Origin: Candidatus Marispirochaeta associata
GTDB taxonomy: Bacteria > Spirochaetota > Spirochaetia > JC444 > Marispirochaetaceae
DNA: 64,000 bases
Assembly: GCA_001749745.1 (NCBI GenBank)
Contig: JWTM01000475.1
Span: 62,001-126,000 of the forward strand
Direction of reading: 5' to 3'
Made by a program: the position numbers and the translations under genes. Below, in pieces: positions 45,940 to 54,977 of the stretch (positions are counted from its first letter, which is position 1; every line of letters starts with the position of its first letter). The notes beneath the pieces are model-generated. The model was not told where the DNA came from. It did not search any database and saw only the letters and a program-made list of their open reading frames with translations.

Positions 45940-48171
45940 TCAGAATCGATCGAAATCGTCGTCGTCCAGTTTAATAACCTCCGCCGGATCCACCGGAGTG
46001 ATTCCGGTCTCTTCCGGCTCCGACACGGGTCGCTGGGAGGTATAGCTTGCCTGCGGCTTAGACTGGGGACGCGGGCTGTTCGCCGCCGGTCGCGGCTGAT
46101 AGCCTGCGGGGGCAGATAGCTGACGCATGGTACGCTGCTCCAGAATAAACTGGGCCACCATCTGTTGCAGGTGCTGCGCTTGGGAGGCGAGCTCTTCCGA
46201 GGCGGAGGCGCTCTCCTCGGCCGAGGCGGTATTGGCCTGGGTGACCTGATCGATCTGATCGAGTCCCTCGGTAACCTGACTGATCGCCTGAGCCTGCTCC
46301 TTACTGGCTTGAGCGATCTCCTCCAGGAAGGTCGCCACCTTGCCGACGCCGCCCAGGATATCCTCGAGCTGCTTAGCCGTAGTCTCCGCGGCCTGATTAC
46401 CGCTTTCGATGCTGCGTACCGACTCATCCACCCGCTCGGTGGTCTCCTTGACCGCCTCTGCACTGCGGACGGCCAGGTTCCGCACCTCTTCGGCTACGAC
46501 TGCAAAGCCGCGTCCGTATTTTCCGGCCCGCGCCGCTTCGACGTTGGCGTTCAGGGCCAGCAGATTGATCTGGAAGGCGATGTCGTCGATCACCTTGACG
46601 ATCTTCTTGATCTCCTCCGAAGAGGTATTGATCTCGCCCATGGCGCTTACCAGCCCCCGCATCTCCCGATTGCCGTTCTCGGCGTTCTCGGTAGCCTGCT
46701 TGGCCAGGGCGTTGGCCTCCAGGGCATTCTTTGCATTCTGCTGGGACTGGCCGTTGATCTCGGTCACCGAGGAGGAGATCTCCTCCAGGGAACTCGCCTG
46801 CTCGGTCGCCCCCTGAGAGAGGGACTGACTGGCCTGGGAAACCTGCTCGCTGCCCGAATTGACCTGGGAGACGGCGGTGTTCACCTGCCCCAAGAGGTCG
46901 TTCAGACTGTTGCGCATGGTCTCCATCGACCGGCCGAGACCGTCGACCTCGCTCGCCAGCTCGACGCGGATACTGAAATCGCCGGCGGCGAACTTATCGA
47001 CCATCTCCGCCTTGTACTGCAGGGAAGTCAACATTCCGCGCATCGCATCGGCCAATTGGCCGATCTCATCCTGCTGATGGATGTCGAGGCTGATGTCGAG
47101 ATTTCCGCGGGCTATCTGCTGGGCGAAGACGACTCCCGCCGAGAGGGCCCGGGTGATCATCCGGGTCAGGAAGATCGCGATAATCAGCGAGAAGATCACC
47201 ACCAGGGTTACCCCTAAGGCCACCACCAGGAAGGTCAGGTTAACCAGGTCCAGCGATTCGTTCGTCCGTTCGCTCGTCTGGTTCAAGCCGGCCAAGGATA
47301 TCTCCTCCGCCGCCTTGAGCACCTGATCGGCCACCGCCCCGCGGTCGAGGTTCAGCTGGTTCAAGACCTGGTAGTTCTTCAAGACCGTCTCCATCCCGCG
47401 ACGATAGGTATCGGCCGCGGCCTGGATGTCGTTCAACTCCTGGATATCCGCCGCTTCGAAGGTAATGGGCCGAATCTCCATCATGCTCTCGTTGATTCCA
47501 TCAAAGGCTTCCACCCCCTTCCGGAGAAGCTCGGTGTCGCTCTGAAGCTGAGCCTTGAAATTGTTAACCCGTATGCCGTTTCCGGCATCGATAATATCGT
47601 TGATCAGGGTGATCTTCCGATGACGCTGCCGTAGAGCCGCCGCGGAGGCCCCGGCGCCGATCTCCCGCTCCATCTTCTCATCCTGACCGTCCAGAAAATC
47701 GGCACAATGCATCAAAAACTCGGCCGCCGCTTCGTCCAGAATCAGCCGGGTGGCCTCGATCTCTTCGATCGCCCGCCGGGTATCGTCGGCTAAGCTCCGG
47801 TACTCCTCCGCCCTGCTTCGGGCCGTGGCGATGCCGCTCCCGAGCTTCTGCAGATAGACCGCCCGTCCGGCGAGTTCCTCGGCGATCTCGATGTCGGCGA
47901 AGACCTCGTCCAGGTTGTCCTGGGCCTGCTGCCAGAAGGTGTCGTTGAAACTGAGGGAGTAGCCGCGCATGGCGTACATCGTCTGCAACGAGTCCCGTTC
48001 GATCTGGTTGGCGACCCGCACTTCGGGCACATATTCGTGATTCAGAGCCTCCGCGTCGACGCGGATCTGATTGACATTTACCAAAATGAAAGCCACCGCG
48101 ATTCCAACTAACAGGATAATCGATCCGAAGCCAAAGGCCATCTTCATGGCCATACGCATATTCTTAATCAT
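45940..48171 (-). CDS. Methyl-accepting chemotaxis protein with HBM-like sensor
   Basis: 743 residues. The first membrane helix is at about 10-32. The ~250-residue periplasmic region is purely helical, with [20 protein letters not shown] and repeats of charged helices, consistent with a helical bimodular (HBM) ligand domain. The second membrane helix is near 292-318, then HAMP and the signalling domain with tip [23 protein letters not shown] receptors in other bacteria sense organic acids. The C-terminus is a Pro/Gln-rich linker ending in an acidic DDDDFDRF tail, possibly a docking segment. It follows cheW by 10 bp in the same operon. Confidence 0.93.
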   Translation of the reverse strand: MIKNMRMAMKMAFGFGSIILLVGIAVAFILVNVNQIRVDAEALNHEYVPEVRVANQIERDSLQTMYAMRGYSLSFNDTFWQQAQDNLDEVFADIEIAEELAGRAVYLQKLGSGIATARSRAEEYRSLADDTRRAIEEIEATRLILDEAAAEFLMHCADFLDGQDEKMEREIGAGASAAALRQRHRKITLINDIIDAGNGIRVNNFKAQLQSDTELLRKGVEAFDGINESMMEIRPITFEAADIQELNDIQAAADTYRRGMETVLKNYQVLNQLNLDRGAVADQVLKAAEEISLAGLNQTSERTNESLDLVNLTFLVVALGVTLVVIFSLIIAIFLTRMITRALSAGVVFAQQIARGNLDISLDIHQQDEIGQLADAMRGMLTSLQYKAEMVDKFAAGDFSIRVELASEVDGLGRSMETMRNSLNDLLGQVNTAVSQVNSGSEQVSQASQSLSQGATEQASSLEEISSSVTEINGQSQQNAKNALEANALAKQATENAENGNREMRGLVSAMGEINTSSEEIKKIVKVIDDIAFQINLLALNANVEAARAGKYGRGFAVVAEEVRNLAVRSAEAVKETTERVDESVRSIESGNQAAETTAKQLEDILGGVGKVATFLEEIAQASKEQAQAISQVTEGLDQIDQVTQANTASAEESASASEELASQAQHLQQMVAQFILEQRTMRQLSAPAGYQPRPAANSPRPQSKPQASYTSQRPVSEPEETGITPVDPAEVIKLDDDDFDRF

Positions 48172-48181
48172 ATAATACCTC

Positions 48182-48712
48182 TTATTCCTGGGCCAGCTGC
48201 TCGAGGTTGAGTCCCGCGTCCTGTTCCAGAATCTTCTTCACATCCAACAGGATCTTCACCTCGTCGTCCACCTTGCCCAGTCCGGATATATAGCGGTCCC
48301 GGGCGTTGTCCTTCTTGAAATTCGGCGGCGGATCGATATCCTTCTCGAAGATATCCTTTACTTCCGAAACCGTGTCCACGATAAAGCCGATCGAATTCCC
48401 CTCGACATTGACGATAATGATACAGGTCCGGTCGTCGTACTCCCGGGGTTCCATATCGAAACGAAGCCTGAGGTCCATCACGGGAATGACCTTCCCCCGC
48501 AGATTAATAACGCCCTTGATATAATCGGGCATATCCGGGACCTCGGTAATCTTTTGAAGTTCGATGATATCCGTTACGATCATGATGTTGATACCGTACA
48601 TCTCGTTGCCGGTGTTGAAGAGCAGGTATTTATTCTCCTGATATGACTCCTCTTCGTCATCCACCAGAAACATCTCCTCTTCGGTATCTTTGGTATACTT
48701 TTCCGCTGCCAT
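48182..48712 (-). CDS. cheW: CheW chemotaxis coupling protein
   Basis: 176 residues from ATG 48712 with GGAGG 7 nt upstream; an earlier start 15 nt upstream would overlap this site. An acidic N-terminal extension of about 25 residues ([14 protein letters not shown]) precedes the CheW fold: [47 protein letters not shown] and [13 protein letters not shown]. It links receptors to CheA. Co-transcribed with the MCP downstream, which suggests it is dedicated to that receptor. No cheA is in the window. Confidence 0.95.
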   Translation of the reverse strand: MAAEKYTKDTEEEMFLVDDEEESYQENKYLLFNTGNEMYGINIMIVTDIIELQKITEVPDMPDYIKGVINLRGKVIPVMDLRLRFDMEPREYDDRTCIIIVNVEGNSIGFIVDTVSEVKDIFEKDIDPPPNFKKDNARDRYISGLGKVDDEVKILLDVKKILEQDAGLNLEQLAQE

Positions 48713-48803
48713 GTCGAACCTCCGCATTCGATCGAGAATGGTTTTGAACTTATAATGAGAATTCTATGCATTTATGCGGAGAACGCAAGGAAAGAGAGGA
48801 AAT

Positions 48804-48825
48804 TAATCCGTAAAGCGGCGGATTA
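48804..48825 (-). terminator. Possible weak terminator at the end of fur
   Basis: TAATCCG/CGGATTA inverted repeat with an 8-nt loop, overlapping the fur stop codon; the minus strand continues ATTTCCTCTCTTTCC. The T-run is interrupted, so termination may be partial. Confidence 0.4.
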
Positions 48826-49314
48826 TTCCTTTTCGGAAACCGTCCCGTTGGCCCGGCATTGAGGACATACGCCGTAGTAATGCACCTCGTGCCGCTGTAT
48901 AGCGAAGTCGTGCATATTCTCCAGCCGTCGTTCGATAGAATGCAGGGTATCCCGCTCTTCGTCGGAGAAGTCAGAGTATTTGATGACCCGGTAGCAACCG
49001 ACACAGATCAGTAGATGCTGGTGCTTGGTCTCTTTCTTCTGGGCCCGCAGTTCATAGCGCGATTTTCCGTCGCCGGGATCGATCTTACTGACCAGCCCCA
49101 TCTCAGTCAAAAGGATAAGGGTGCGGTACACGGTCGCCAGGCCGATGCCGGGATGATCCTGGTGAACCCGCATGAAGATATCCTCTGCACTGGCGAAGCC
49201 GTCGAACTCCTCCAGAACGTCCAGAATGACCTGCCGGGGAATGGTCATTCGCAGCCCGCGTTGACGGAAGCGGGGGCCGTACTCTTCAAATCCCTCTTGT
49301 CGGTGTCTTGGCAT
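48823..49314 (-). CDS. Fur-family metal/peroxide-responsive repressor
   Basis: 163 residues. The N-terminal winged helix has RMTIPRQVILDVLEEF and PGIGLATVYRTLILLTEMGL. The C-terminal dimerisation domain has KHQHLLICVGCYRVIKYSD and the final CPQCRANG, giving a CxxC pair plus HxH that would bind structural zinc and a regulatory metal. Whether it is Fur, PerR or Zur cannot be decided; the His-x-His-LLICVGC pattern fits either Fur or PerR. It lies between cheY and cheW. AT-rich partly symmetric sequence at 49338-49360, overlapping the promoter, could be an autoregulatory box. Confidence 0.9.
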   Translation of the reverse strand: MPRHRQEGFEEYGPRFRQRGLRMTIPRQVILDVLEEFDGFASAEDIFMRVHQDHPGIGLATVYRTLILLTEMGLVSKIDPGDGKSRYELRAQKKETKHQHLLICVGCYRVIKYSDFSDEERDTLHSIERRLENMHDFAIQRHEVHYYGVCPQCRANGTVSEKE

Positions 49315-49348
49315 CCTTTAACCTCATCGCATTACTAGCTTATTGATA

Positions 49349-49377
49349 AATATAGCTGAAAATGGGTCTCATGAAAA
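49349..49377 (-). promoter_or_regulatory. Promoter of the Fur-family gene
   Basis: On the minus strand TTTTCA (49377-49372), 17-bp spacer, TATATT (49354-49349), 34 nt before the ATG. The -35 coincides with the T-tract of the cheY terminator. Confidence 0.5.
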
Positions 49378-49408
49378 CAAGCGAATTGAGAAATGTTTCT
49401 CAATTCGC
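49371..49408 (-). terminator. Terminator after cheY
   Basis: A perfect 13-bp inverted repeat (GCGAATTGAGAAA and its complement) with a 2-nt centre at 49381-49408, followed on the minus strand by TTGTTTTC. It begins 37 bp after the cheY stop codon. Confidence 0.8.
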
Positions 49409-49445
49409 CTGCTGATGGGTTGAATTGCTGTTGTAGCGCTGTTTC

Positions 49446-49811
49446 TTAACCGAGCACCTTCCGTACCGCCGCCAGGAGCTTATCCGTGCTAAAGGGTTTA
49501 ACGATCCAGCCGGTTGCTCCGGCGGCCTTGCCCTGTTCCATCACGGAGGTCTGCGACTCGGTGGTGAGGACCAGAATCGGTACGAACTTAAAGGCATCCT
49601 TGGCGCGAACCTCGCCTATCAATTCGATACCGTTCATATTCGGCATGTTTATATCGGTAATAATCAGGTCGGCGCTCTCGCCTTCCAGCTTCTCCAAGGC
49701 ATCCAAGCCGTCCTCGGCTTCAATGACCTGATACTCATTCTGTTCCAGCACGAAAGAAATACTCTGCCGGATCGCCTTCGAATCATCTACGATCAAGATT
49801 GTTTTCGCCAT
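49446..49811 (-). CDS. cheY: CheY-like single-domain response regulator
   Basis: 121 residues, a receiver domain and nothing else. The acidic pocket is in LIVDDSKAIR, the acceptor Asp in LIITDINMPNMNG (near 54), the conserved Thr in VLTTES and the Lys in IVKPF. GKAAGATGWIVKPF is typical of chemotaxis CheY proteins. It probably carries the phosphoryl signal to the flagellar motor or to an MCP pathway. GAAGGAAGAG precedes the ATG. It has its own promoter and terminator, so it is a single-gene unit within a chemotaxis neighbourhood. Confidence 0.92.
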   Translation of the reverse strand: MAKTILIVDDSKAIRQSISFVLEQNEYQVIEAEDGLDALEKLEGESADLIITDINMPNMNGIELIGEVRAKDAFKFVPILVLTTESQTSVMEQGKAAGATGWIVKPFSTDKLLAAVRKVLG

Positions 49812-49836
49812 ACTCTTCCTTCACTCATCCAGTTCC

Positions 49837-49865
49837 ATTATAAGTTTGGTAGATTTCTTGATAAA
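49837..49865 (-). promoter_or_regulatory. Promoter of cheY
   Basis: On the minus strand TATAAT (49842-49837) with TTTATC 17 bp upstream (49865-49860); the -35 is poor but the -10 is a perfect match. The leader is about 20 nt and contains the Shine-Dalgarno sequence. Confidence 0.55.
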
Positions 49866-49880
49866 ATTCAAAGAAAAACC

Positions 49881-49919
49881 AAAAAAAAAAAACGCCGGTC
49901 GATCATACAGACCGCCGGC
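49881..49919 (-). terminator. Terminator of the sigma factor gene
   Basis: On the minus strand GCCGGCGGTC pairs, with one mismatch, with GACCGGCG across a 9-nt loop, followed by twelve Ts. It lies 23 bp after the sigma-gene stop. Confidence 0.88.
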
Positions 49920-49941
49920 AATACAAGCGCGAGAGGCCGTA

Positions 49942-50913
49942 TTAAATCACCTCTTGCAGTTCCTGGATTGCATCGAAGGTCCGCAAGCGCTCAATGGCCT
50001 TGTTTTGGATCTGACGCACCCGCTCTCGGGTTATATTCAGGAGGCTGCCGATCTCTTCCAGGGTCAACGGAGCCTCGTCATGCAGACCGAAGCGGAGCTC
50101 GATGATCCGTCGTTCCCTTGGAGTCAACTCCTTAAGGGTTCGGCTCAGTATATCCTCCACCGAATTGTTGAAAGCCGACTCAAAGGGCTCCACATAGGCG
50201 TCGCTACAGATCAGATCGGCCAGGCTGGTGGCATTTTCATCGTCCACGGCAGAATCGAGAGAGGCGGTTTCGCCATTGAACTCTAATAGCTGCTGAACTC
50301 GGTGGGGCTCGATATCCATGTAATCCGCCACCTCTTGGACCTCCGGATCCCGTCCGAGTTCCTGAGTCAGATGTTTGGATACCGAAAAGCATTTGCGGAT
50401 CGAGTTGAGTACATGAATAGGGATACGGATCGTGCGTCCCTTGTCGGCCAGGGCCTTGATGATAGCTTGCTGAATCCACCAGGTGCCGTAGGTGGAGAAC
50501 TTGCAGCCCTTGGTGTAGTCGAAGCGTTCCACCGCTTCGATCAGCCCGATGTTGCCCTCGTCGATGAGATCGAGAAGGCTCATGCCGCGGTACTGGTACT
50601 TCTTGGCGATCGAGACGACCAACCTCAGATTGGAGGTAATCATCCTGTTTTTAAATGATTCGAGAGCCGTCTCCAGACGCTCTTTCTCGTCCAGATACTC
50701 TTCCTTCTCGATTAAGCCCTTGCTGAGTTCGATCTCGATTCGCTCCAGCGCGAAACGCGCATCGACGATCTCCTTACCGAGGGAAAGCTCTTCCTCCTTG
50801 GCCAAGAGGGAGTATTCGGAAATTTGCCGTAAGTAGAGGGAGAGCGGATCGGTCTCGATCCCGTAGACTCCTTCCTTCTCAAGCTGACTCTCAACCATAG
50901 CCGTACTCGTCAT
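49942..50913 (-). CDS. Group-2 (RpoS/RpoD-like) sigma-70 factor
   Basis: 323 residues, much shorter than a housekeeping RpoD because region 1.1 and most of the non-conserved region are missing. Region 1.2 has DPLSLYLRQI. Regions 2.1-2.4 include NLRLVVSIAKKYQYRG, LLDLIDEGNIGLIEAVERFD and the -10-recognition STYGTWWIQQAIIKALAD. Region 3 has IPIHVLNSI, and region 4.2 has the helix-turn-helix LTLEEIGSLLNITRERVRQI. It is therefore able to recognise standard -35/-10 promoters. A TAGGAG ribosome-binding site precedes the ATG. It may be a stationary-phase or stress sigma; the housekeeping rpoD is not in the window. Confidence 0.92.
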   Translation of the reverse strand: MTSTAMVESQLEKEGVYGIETDPLSLYLRQISEYSLLAKEEELSLGKEIVDARFALERIEIELSKGLIEKEEYLDEKERLETALESFKNRMITSNLRLVVSIAKKYQYRGMSLLDLIDEGNIGLIEAVERFDYTKGCKFSTYGTWWIQQAIIKALADKGRTIRIPIHVLNSIRKCFSVSKHLTQELGRDPEVQEVADYMDIEPHRVQQLLEFNGETASLDSAVDDENATSLADLICSDAYVEPFESAFNNSVEDILSRTLKELTPRERRIIELRFGLHDEAPLTLEEIGSLLNITRERVRQIQNKAIERLRTFDAIQELQEVI

Positions 50914-50953
50914 AATTCTCTCTCCTACCGCTTCCGGAACGATGATTACATCC

Positions 50954-50981
50954 TAACTATCCATCGGAAAGAGAAATTCAA
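50954..50981 (-). promoter_or_regulatory. Promoter candidate for the sigma factor gene
   Basis: On the minus strand TTGAAT (50981-50976), 16-bp spacer, TAGTTA (50959-50954), about 40 nt before the ATG. Confidence 0.45.
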
Positions 50982-51042
50982 CAATCAGGCTTTTTTGAGA
51001 CTTTCCTTAAGGTTTACCCTGATTCCACTATAGGGGAATCCC

Positions 51043-51987
51043 CTATGCGCGCCGGCTGCGATATCGGCGCCACAGCAACAGGCCGGCGCCGGCGACGATC
51101 ATCAGCGCACAGAGAAGCTGTCCCATGGTGAAGTTGAGGTAGCTTCCGACCAGATAGATCGGTTGATCCGGTCCAAGCTGCAGGATAAATCCGAGGTTGG
51201 CGTCGGGTTGGCGGGTATATTCGATAAAGAAGCGGACCAGTCCGTAGCCCAGGATATACCAGCCCATCACGTAGCCGTCGTACTTCTTTCTCGGCCGGAT
51301 AACGAACCAGAGGAAGAGCCACAGGAGTACCCCTTCGCCGAAGGCCTCGTAGAGCTGACTCGGATGCCGGGGCAGATTGACTGCGCCCGCGGCTTCGATC
51401 CCCAGACGACGACTCAATTCGGCGACCCACGGCAGGTTCAGAGGAAAATATTCGGCTCCGGGAAAGACCATCGCCCAGGGAGCCTCGCTTACCCGGCCGT
51501 AGAGTTCGCCGTTGATGAAGTTGCCCAGCCGGCCGAAGGTGTAGCCCAGCGGCACGGCGGCTCCGATACGATCGGCCCAGCGCCAGACCGGCAGCCCTTT
51601 TTTTCGGCAGAAGAGGACGCCTCCCAGAGCGCCGCCTACGAGCCCTCCGTGATAGGACATGCCTTGAAGCCCGACGAAACGCATGGAGGAATCGAAGGGC
51701 CAGAAGATCAGCCACGGTTTCGACCAGTAGATGCCGCTGGTATCGTAGATCAGGGCCGAGGCGAGTCGGCCCCCCAGGAGCAGACCGAGAATAATCCAGA
51801 AGAAGAGATCGCCGATGATCTCTTGCGATTGCTTCGGCTCCTCCTGACGCTGCTGTACCCGCACTAAGAGATAGGCGAAGGCGAAGGCCACCAGATACAT
51901 CATTCCGTACCAACGCAACGGAAGACCGGGGATTATCACGGGACTGAGCCACTCGGGAAAGGTCAGATAAGCGGGGATGGGGTTCAA
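51043..51987 (-). CDS. lgt: Prolipoprotein diacylglyceryl transferase
   Basis: 314 residues with about seven membrane helices. The Lgt signature GRLGNFINGELYG (near 150) contains the conserved Arg, Asn and Glu; LRWYGMMYLVAF near the N-terminus and the MSYHGGLVGG His-Gly loop are also present. It transfers diacylglycerol from phosphatidylglycerol to the lipobox Cys of prolipoproteins, including the PrsA-like protein in this window. Its ATG overlaps the fapA-like stop by 4 nt, so it is last in the membrane protein-minD-fapA-lgt operon. An ATAGGGG/CCCCTAT repeat spans the stop but has no T-run. Confidence 0.96.
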   Translation of the reverse strand: MNPIPAYLTFPEWLSPVIIPGLPLRWYGMMYLVAFAFAYLLVRVQQRQEEPKQSQEIIGDLFFWIILGLLLGGRLASALIYDTSGIYWSKPWLIFWPFDSSMRFVGLQGMSYHGGLVGGALGGVLFCRKKGLPVWRWADRIGAAVPLGYTFGRLGNFINGELYGRVSEAPWAMVFPGAEYFPLNLPWVAELSRRLGIEAAGAVNLPRHPSQLYEAFGEGVLLWLFLWFVIRPRKKYDGYVMGWYILGYGLVRFFIEYTRQPDANLGFILQLGPDQPIYLVGSYLNFTMGQLLCALMIVAGAGLLLWRRYRSRRA

Positions 51988-54947
51988 TTGGACTTCTCCT
52001 CAGAGTTGGATAACGGCTGCTCTTCTATCTTACCGGTTTCGGGATTGAATTGCACGACTACTCCCTTGCGGGGGTCGTTTACCTCATAATAGCGTCCGTG
52101 GCTTTCGAGGAATACCCCGGGGTAGAGGGTTCCCCGAACGGTAATCGAGGAGGGGTAATGCTCCTCGAATTTCTCACGCAACGTAAAAAGTCTGAGACTG
52201 CGCTTCTCAATCAACTTCAGGAACTTGAGCTTTTCTTGCCGGGCCCGGGCCAGCTTGGCCTTCTCGCCGGAGTGCTCCAGTCGCTGCAGGATCGCGTCGA
52301 TCTTAGTCACGTTCTCCCGAATCTTGGCGATCTCCTTCTCTTCCACCTGAATCCGGTCGGCCACCAAGTAGTCCTGTCCGAAGGAGATATGGGTTTCGAT
52401 GCCGTTGGGATGCCCGAGGTTCTGCATCTCCGCCCCCTGACGGGTCTTGAGGCTGCCGCCGATCAGATTGCCCTTGTCGCCCTCGAGACTAAGCTTGCCG
52501 TTGCAGCGCACGGTGGAACGCAGACAGGAGTTTTTGAGCCGGATCGAGCCTACGGCCATCACCTGGGCCTGCTCGATAAAATTGGCGGCTATATCCTTCT
52601 TGGAACGCAGCACCGCCTTCCCGCCCCCCTTTACCCCGTGGGCGATAAAGATCGATCCCTCGGATGAGACGAGGGCGCTGTCCACCAGTCCGCCGATCTG
52701 CACATCCCCGCCGGAGAAGACGACGAAGCCCGGCTGTACCGAGCCCTTTACCTGAACCGAACCGGAGAACTTGATGTTCCCCGACTTCATATCCACATCG
52801 CCCGGTACCGGATGAATGTTCTTTACCTCGAGTCGGTTCTTCTCCTTGATGATCTCCCCCGAGGAGGAGGCGTAAAAGCGGGTAATCCCCTCGCCTTCGT
52901 CCCGGGCCTCTACATTCGGCCCGGCCTCGAGGGGAATCTGCTTCAGCTCCCGGGCGTTCAGGGTCTTGCCGCTGACATCCCACCCCGGTTCCGACTCTCC
53001 CGGAGGCATCAGCACCTCGGCGATCAGATCCCCCTCCTTGACGGAGGTAATTTTGTCCTGCCGCCTGAAATCGGCGTGCCCGTCGGCGGCGATGGTCACC
53101 CCTTTACCGCTGGCGAAATCGACCTTGAAGCTGACCTCGACTTTACCGGCATCCTTCGGCGCTTGACCGCGGGCGAAGACCTCGCTTTCGATCTCCTCCC
53201 CGGCTTCCGCCCGAGCCGTCAGCGCGGCTAATACCTCTTCGTCGATCCCGCGGCTGACCCCGGCCTTGGCGACGGCCTCCTTGATCGACGCTTCGTCGAC
53301 CGGAAATCCGGTACCTAAAGGAGCGCTCACCGAAAGAAAGGCCTGCATCCGATCCTCAGCCAGACGTACGTGAATCGATGCGCTGCGATGGGGATGGACC
53401 CGGAGCAGGGTAACCCCGTCGACCTCGCCGATGGAGAGAACGCCGTCGATCTCGGAGACGATAAGCCCCTTCTCGATGCGGATATTCTCGAAGGTCTTCA
53501 CGGGGGCCTCGGCGCCCTTAGCCGCTTCTATCTTGGTGCCGTATACGTCGTTCCCGGCTTCACCGCTTTTTCCCTTCTCGATCTCGCCGAGAAGCTGCTC
53601 CGCCTTGACCACGGCCATCCTCTGCACCTGGTCCGGATTGAATTCCTCCCATGAATCGAAGGAGAAATCTCCCGCCTCATGCAGAGTCCGGGCGCGGGTG
53701 CAGATCGCCTCGGAATCGGCCTCGGCCATGCTGGTGACCTTCAAGGAGAAACGGTCGTCCTCGGGAGCCTCCGGGGCCGACCCCTCCACCAGCAGGTGAT
53801 TCTTAAGTTCCGATTCGGGACTACGATAGAAATCGAGAATAACCTTCTTGACCGCTTCCTTGTCGAGTCCTTTCAACTGCGCTTTGGTTATCGCGCTCCC
53901 CACCTCTTTCAAGACCAGGGGTTTACCGCTGCCCCGGTGTTTCCGAATCGAGAGATAGGCCTTGAGCTTGTCGTCAGAGACGGTCACCGCGAAGTGGCTG
54001 TCCTCGTCTACGGAGATTACCTCCTTCTCGAGGGCCTCACCGCTCTTCAGGGCCGCGGCTATGCGCAGCTGTATATCATGGCTCGAGAGGAGCTTCTCCG
54101 ACGGATATCCGAGCTCGAGGGCCGCAGCGACGATATCTTCGGCCGCCGGGGGAGCGGCCTCCTCCTGACCGGGATTGAAATCGAGGAAGCAGGTGTTGTG
54201 ATCCTTAGAGAGGGAAACCTCCCACTGATGCTGAGTGTAGGGAATAACCTCGATCCAGTTCTTACCCCGGCGAAAAAACCCGGTCTCCACCGCAATGAGC
54301 TCGTTTTTCCGGTTCTCCACTCCCCGACCGCAATGAAAGGCGTCCTCCTCGCTCTCCGGTGAGATAGTCTTGGCGTAGACATCCTTCCCGGGTTTTCCCG
54401 GTTTCCCCGGATGGAGAGTTCCGAGCAGGGACTCCGCCTCGATCCAGCCGTAGGCCTCGAGCTCCGGATCCACGTAGACCCGTTCTTGAACCTCCCGCTT
54501 CTCGACGATCTCCTCCTCGACCTCTTTGGGGGCGATAAAGGGAATCTTCGACTTCTTGAGAACCTTGCGCTTGCGTTTTACCTTCTCGATACGGGTTTCG
54601 AAGATGGCCGGCGAGGGGGCGTTCTCCACCACCCGGGCCGCCTCGTAGGCGAGTTCTTCGGGTAGGGGCGGCTCATCCCAATCGATGCGGGAGGGCTCGC
54701 TTAGAACCGGCGGATCGCCGGCGGCGATCTCTATAGCTTCGCTGGGCGATTCGGCCTTCTCGTAAAGTGCGGCCGCCTGGGCCAGGGCCTCCTTCTTGAT
54801 ACCGTACTTGATTCCCCGCTCGTTAAGAAAATCCCGCAGCTTAGCGGAGTCGTACTCCTGCCCCTCTCCATCGGGAGTAAAAATCAGCGAGGCGCTCAGG
54901 CCCTGATCATCGACCAGGAGTTCAAGTTTCCCCGTAAAGGACGCCAT
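51984..54947 (-). CDS. FapA-family (DUF342) polymer-forming protein with three repeated modules
   Basis: 987 residues, about twice the usual FapA length. Three copies of the G-x-PG-x-DV-x-G module are visible: HPGKPGKPGKDVYAKTI near 182, EKGKSGEAGNDVYGTKI near 466, and PPGESEPGWDVSGKTL near 654. The right-handed beta-helix that follows the last copy has the usual GSVQVKGSVQPGFVVFSGGD and GSIFIAHGVKGGG rungs. A coiled coil (KEIAKIRENVTKIDAILQRL) and a small C-terminal domain end it. FapA-like proteins assemble into filaments or scaffolds; in spirochaetes they are often next to flagellar or MinD-type genes. It lies between the MinD-like ATPase and lgt. Confidence 0.88.
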   Translation of the reverse strand: MASFTGKLELLVDDQGLSASLIFTPDGEGQEYDSAKLRDFLNERGIKYGIKKEALAQAAALYEKAESPSEAIEIAAGDPPVLSEPSRIDWDEPPLPEELAYEAARVVENAPSPAIFETRIEKVKRKRKVLKKSKIPFIAPKEVEEEIVEKREVQERVYVDPELEAYGWIEAESLLGTLHPGKPGKPGKDVYAKTISPESEEDAFHCGRGVENRKNELIAVETGFFRRGKNWIEVIPYTQHQWEVSLSKDHNTCFLDFNPGQEEAAPPAAEDIVAAALELGYPSEKLLSSHDIQLRIAAALKSGEALEKEVISVDEDSHFAVTVSDDKLKAYLSIRKHRGSGKPLVLKEVGSAITKAQLKGLDKEAVKKVILDFYRSPESELKNHLLVEGSAPEAPEDDRFSLKVTSMAEADSEAICTRARTLHEAGDFSFDSWEEFNPDQVQRMAVVKAEQLLGEIEKGKSGEAGNDVYGTKIEAAKGAEAPVKTFENIRIEKGLIVSEIDGVLSIGEVDGVTLLRVHPHRSASIHVRLAEDRMQAFLSVSAPLGTGFPVDEASIKEAVAKAGVSRGIDEEVLAALTARAEAGEEIESEVFARGQAPKDAGKVEVSFKVDFASGKGVTIAADGHADFRRQDKITSVKEGDLIAEVLMPPGESEPGWDVSGKTLNARELKQIPLEAGPNVEARDEGEGITRFYASSSGEIIKEKNRLEVKNIHPVPGDVDMKSGNIKFSGSVQVKGSVQPGFVVFSGGDVQIGGLVDSALVSSEGSIFIAHGVKGGGKAVLRSKKDIAANFIEQAQVMAVGSIRLKNSCLRSTVRCNGKLSLEGDKGNLIGGSLKTRQGAEMQNLGHPNGIETHISFGQDYLVADRIQVEEKEIAKIRENVTKIDAILQRLEHSGEKAKLARARQEKLKFLKLIEKRSLRLFTLREKFEEHYPSSITVRGTLYPGVFLESHGRYYEVNDPRKGVVVQFNPETGKIEEQPLSNSEEKSN

Positions 54948-54977
54948 CCTTCGAATCCCCGTTCCTTCCCGCCTGCC

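Noticed and set aside
51030..51046. ATAGGGG/CCCCTAT palindrome after lgt as a terminator
   Set aside because: No T-run follows on the minus strand and it overlaps the stop codon.
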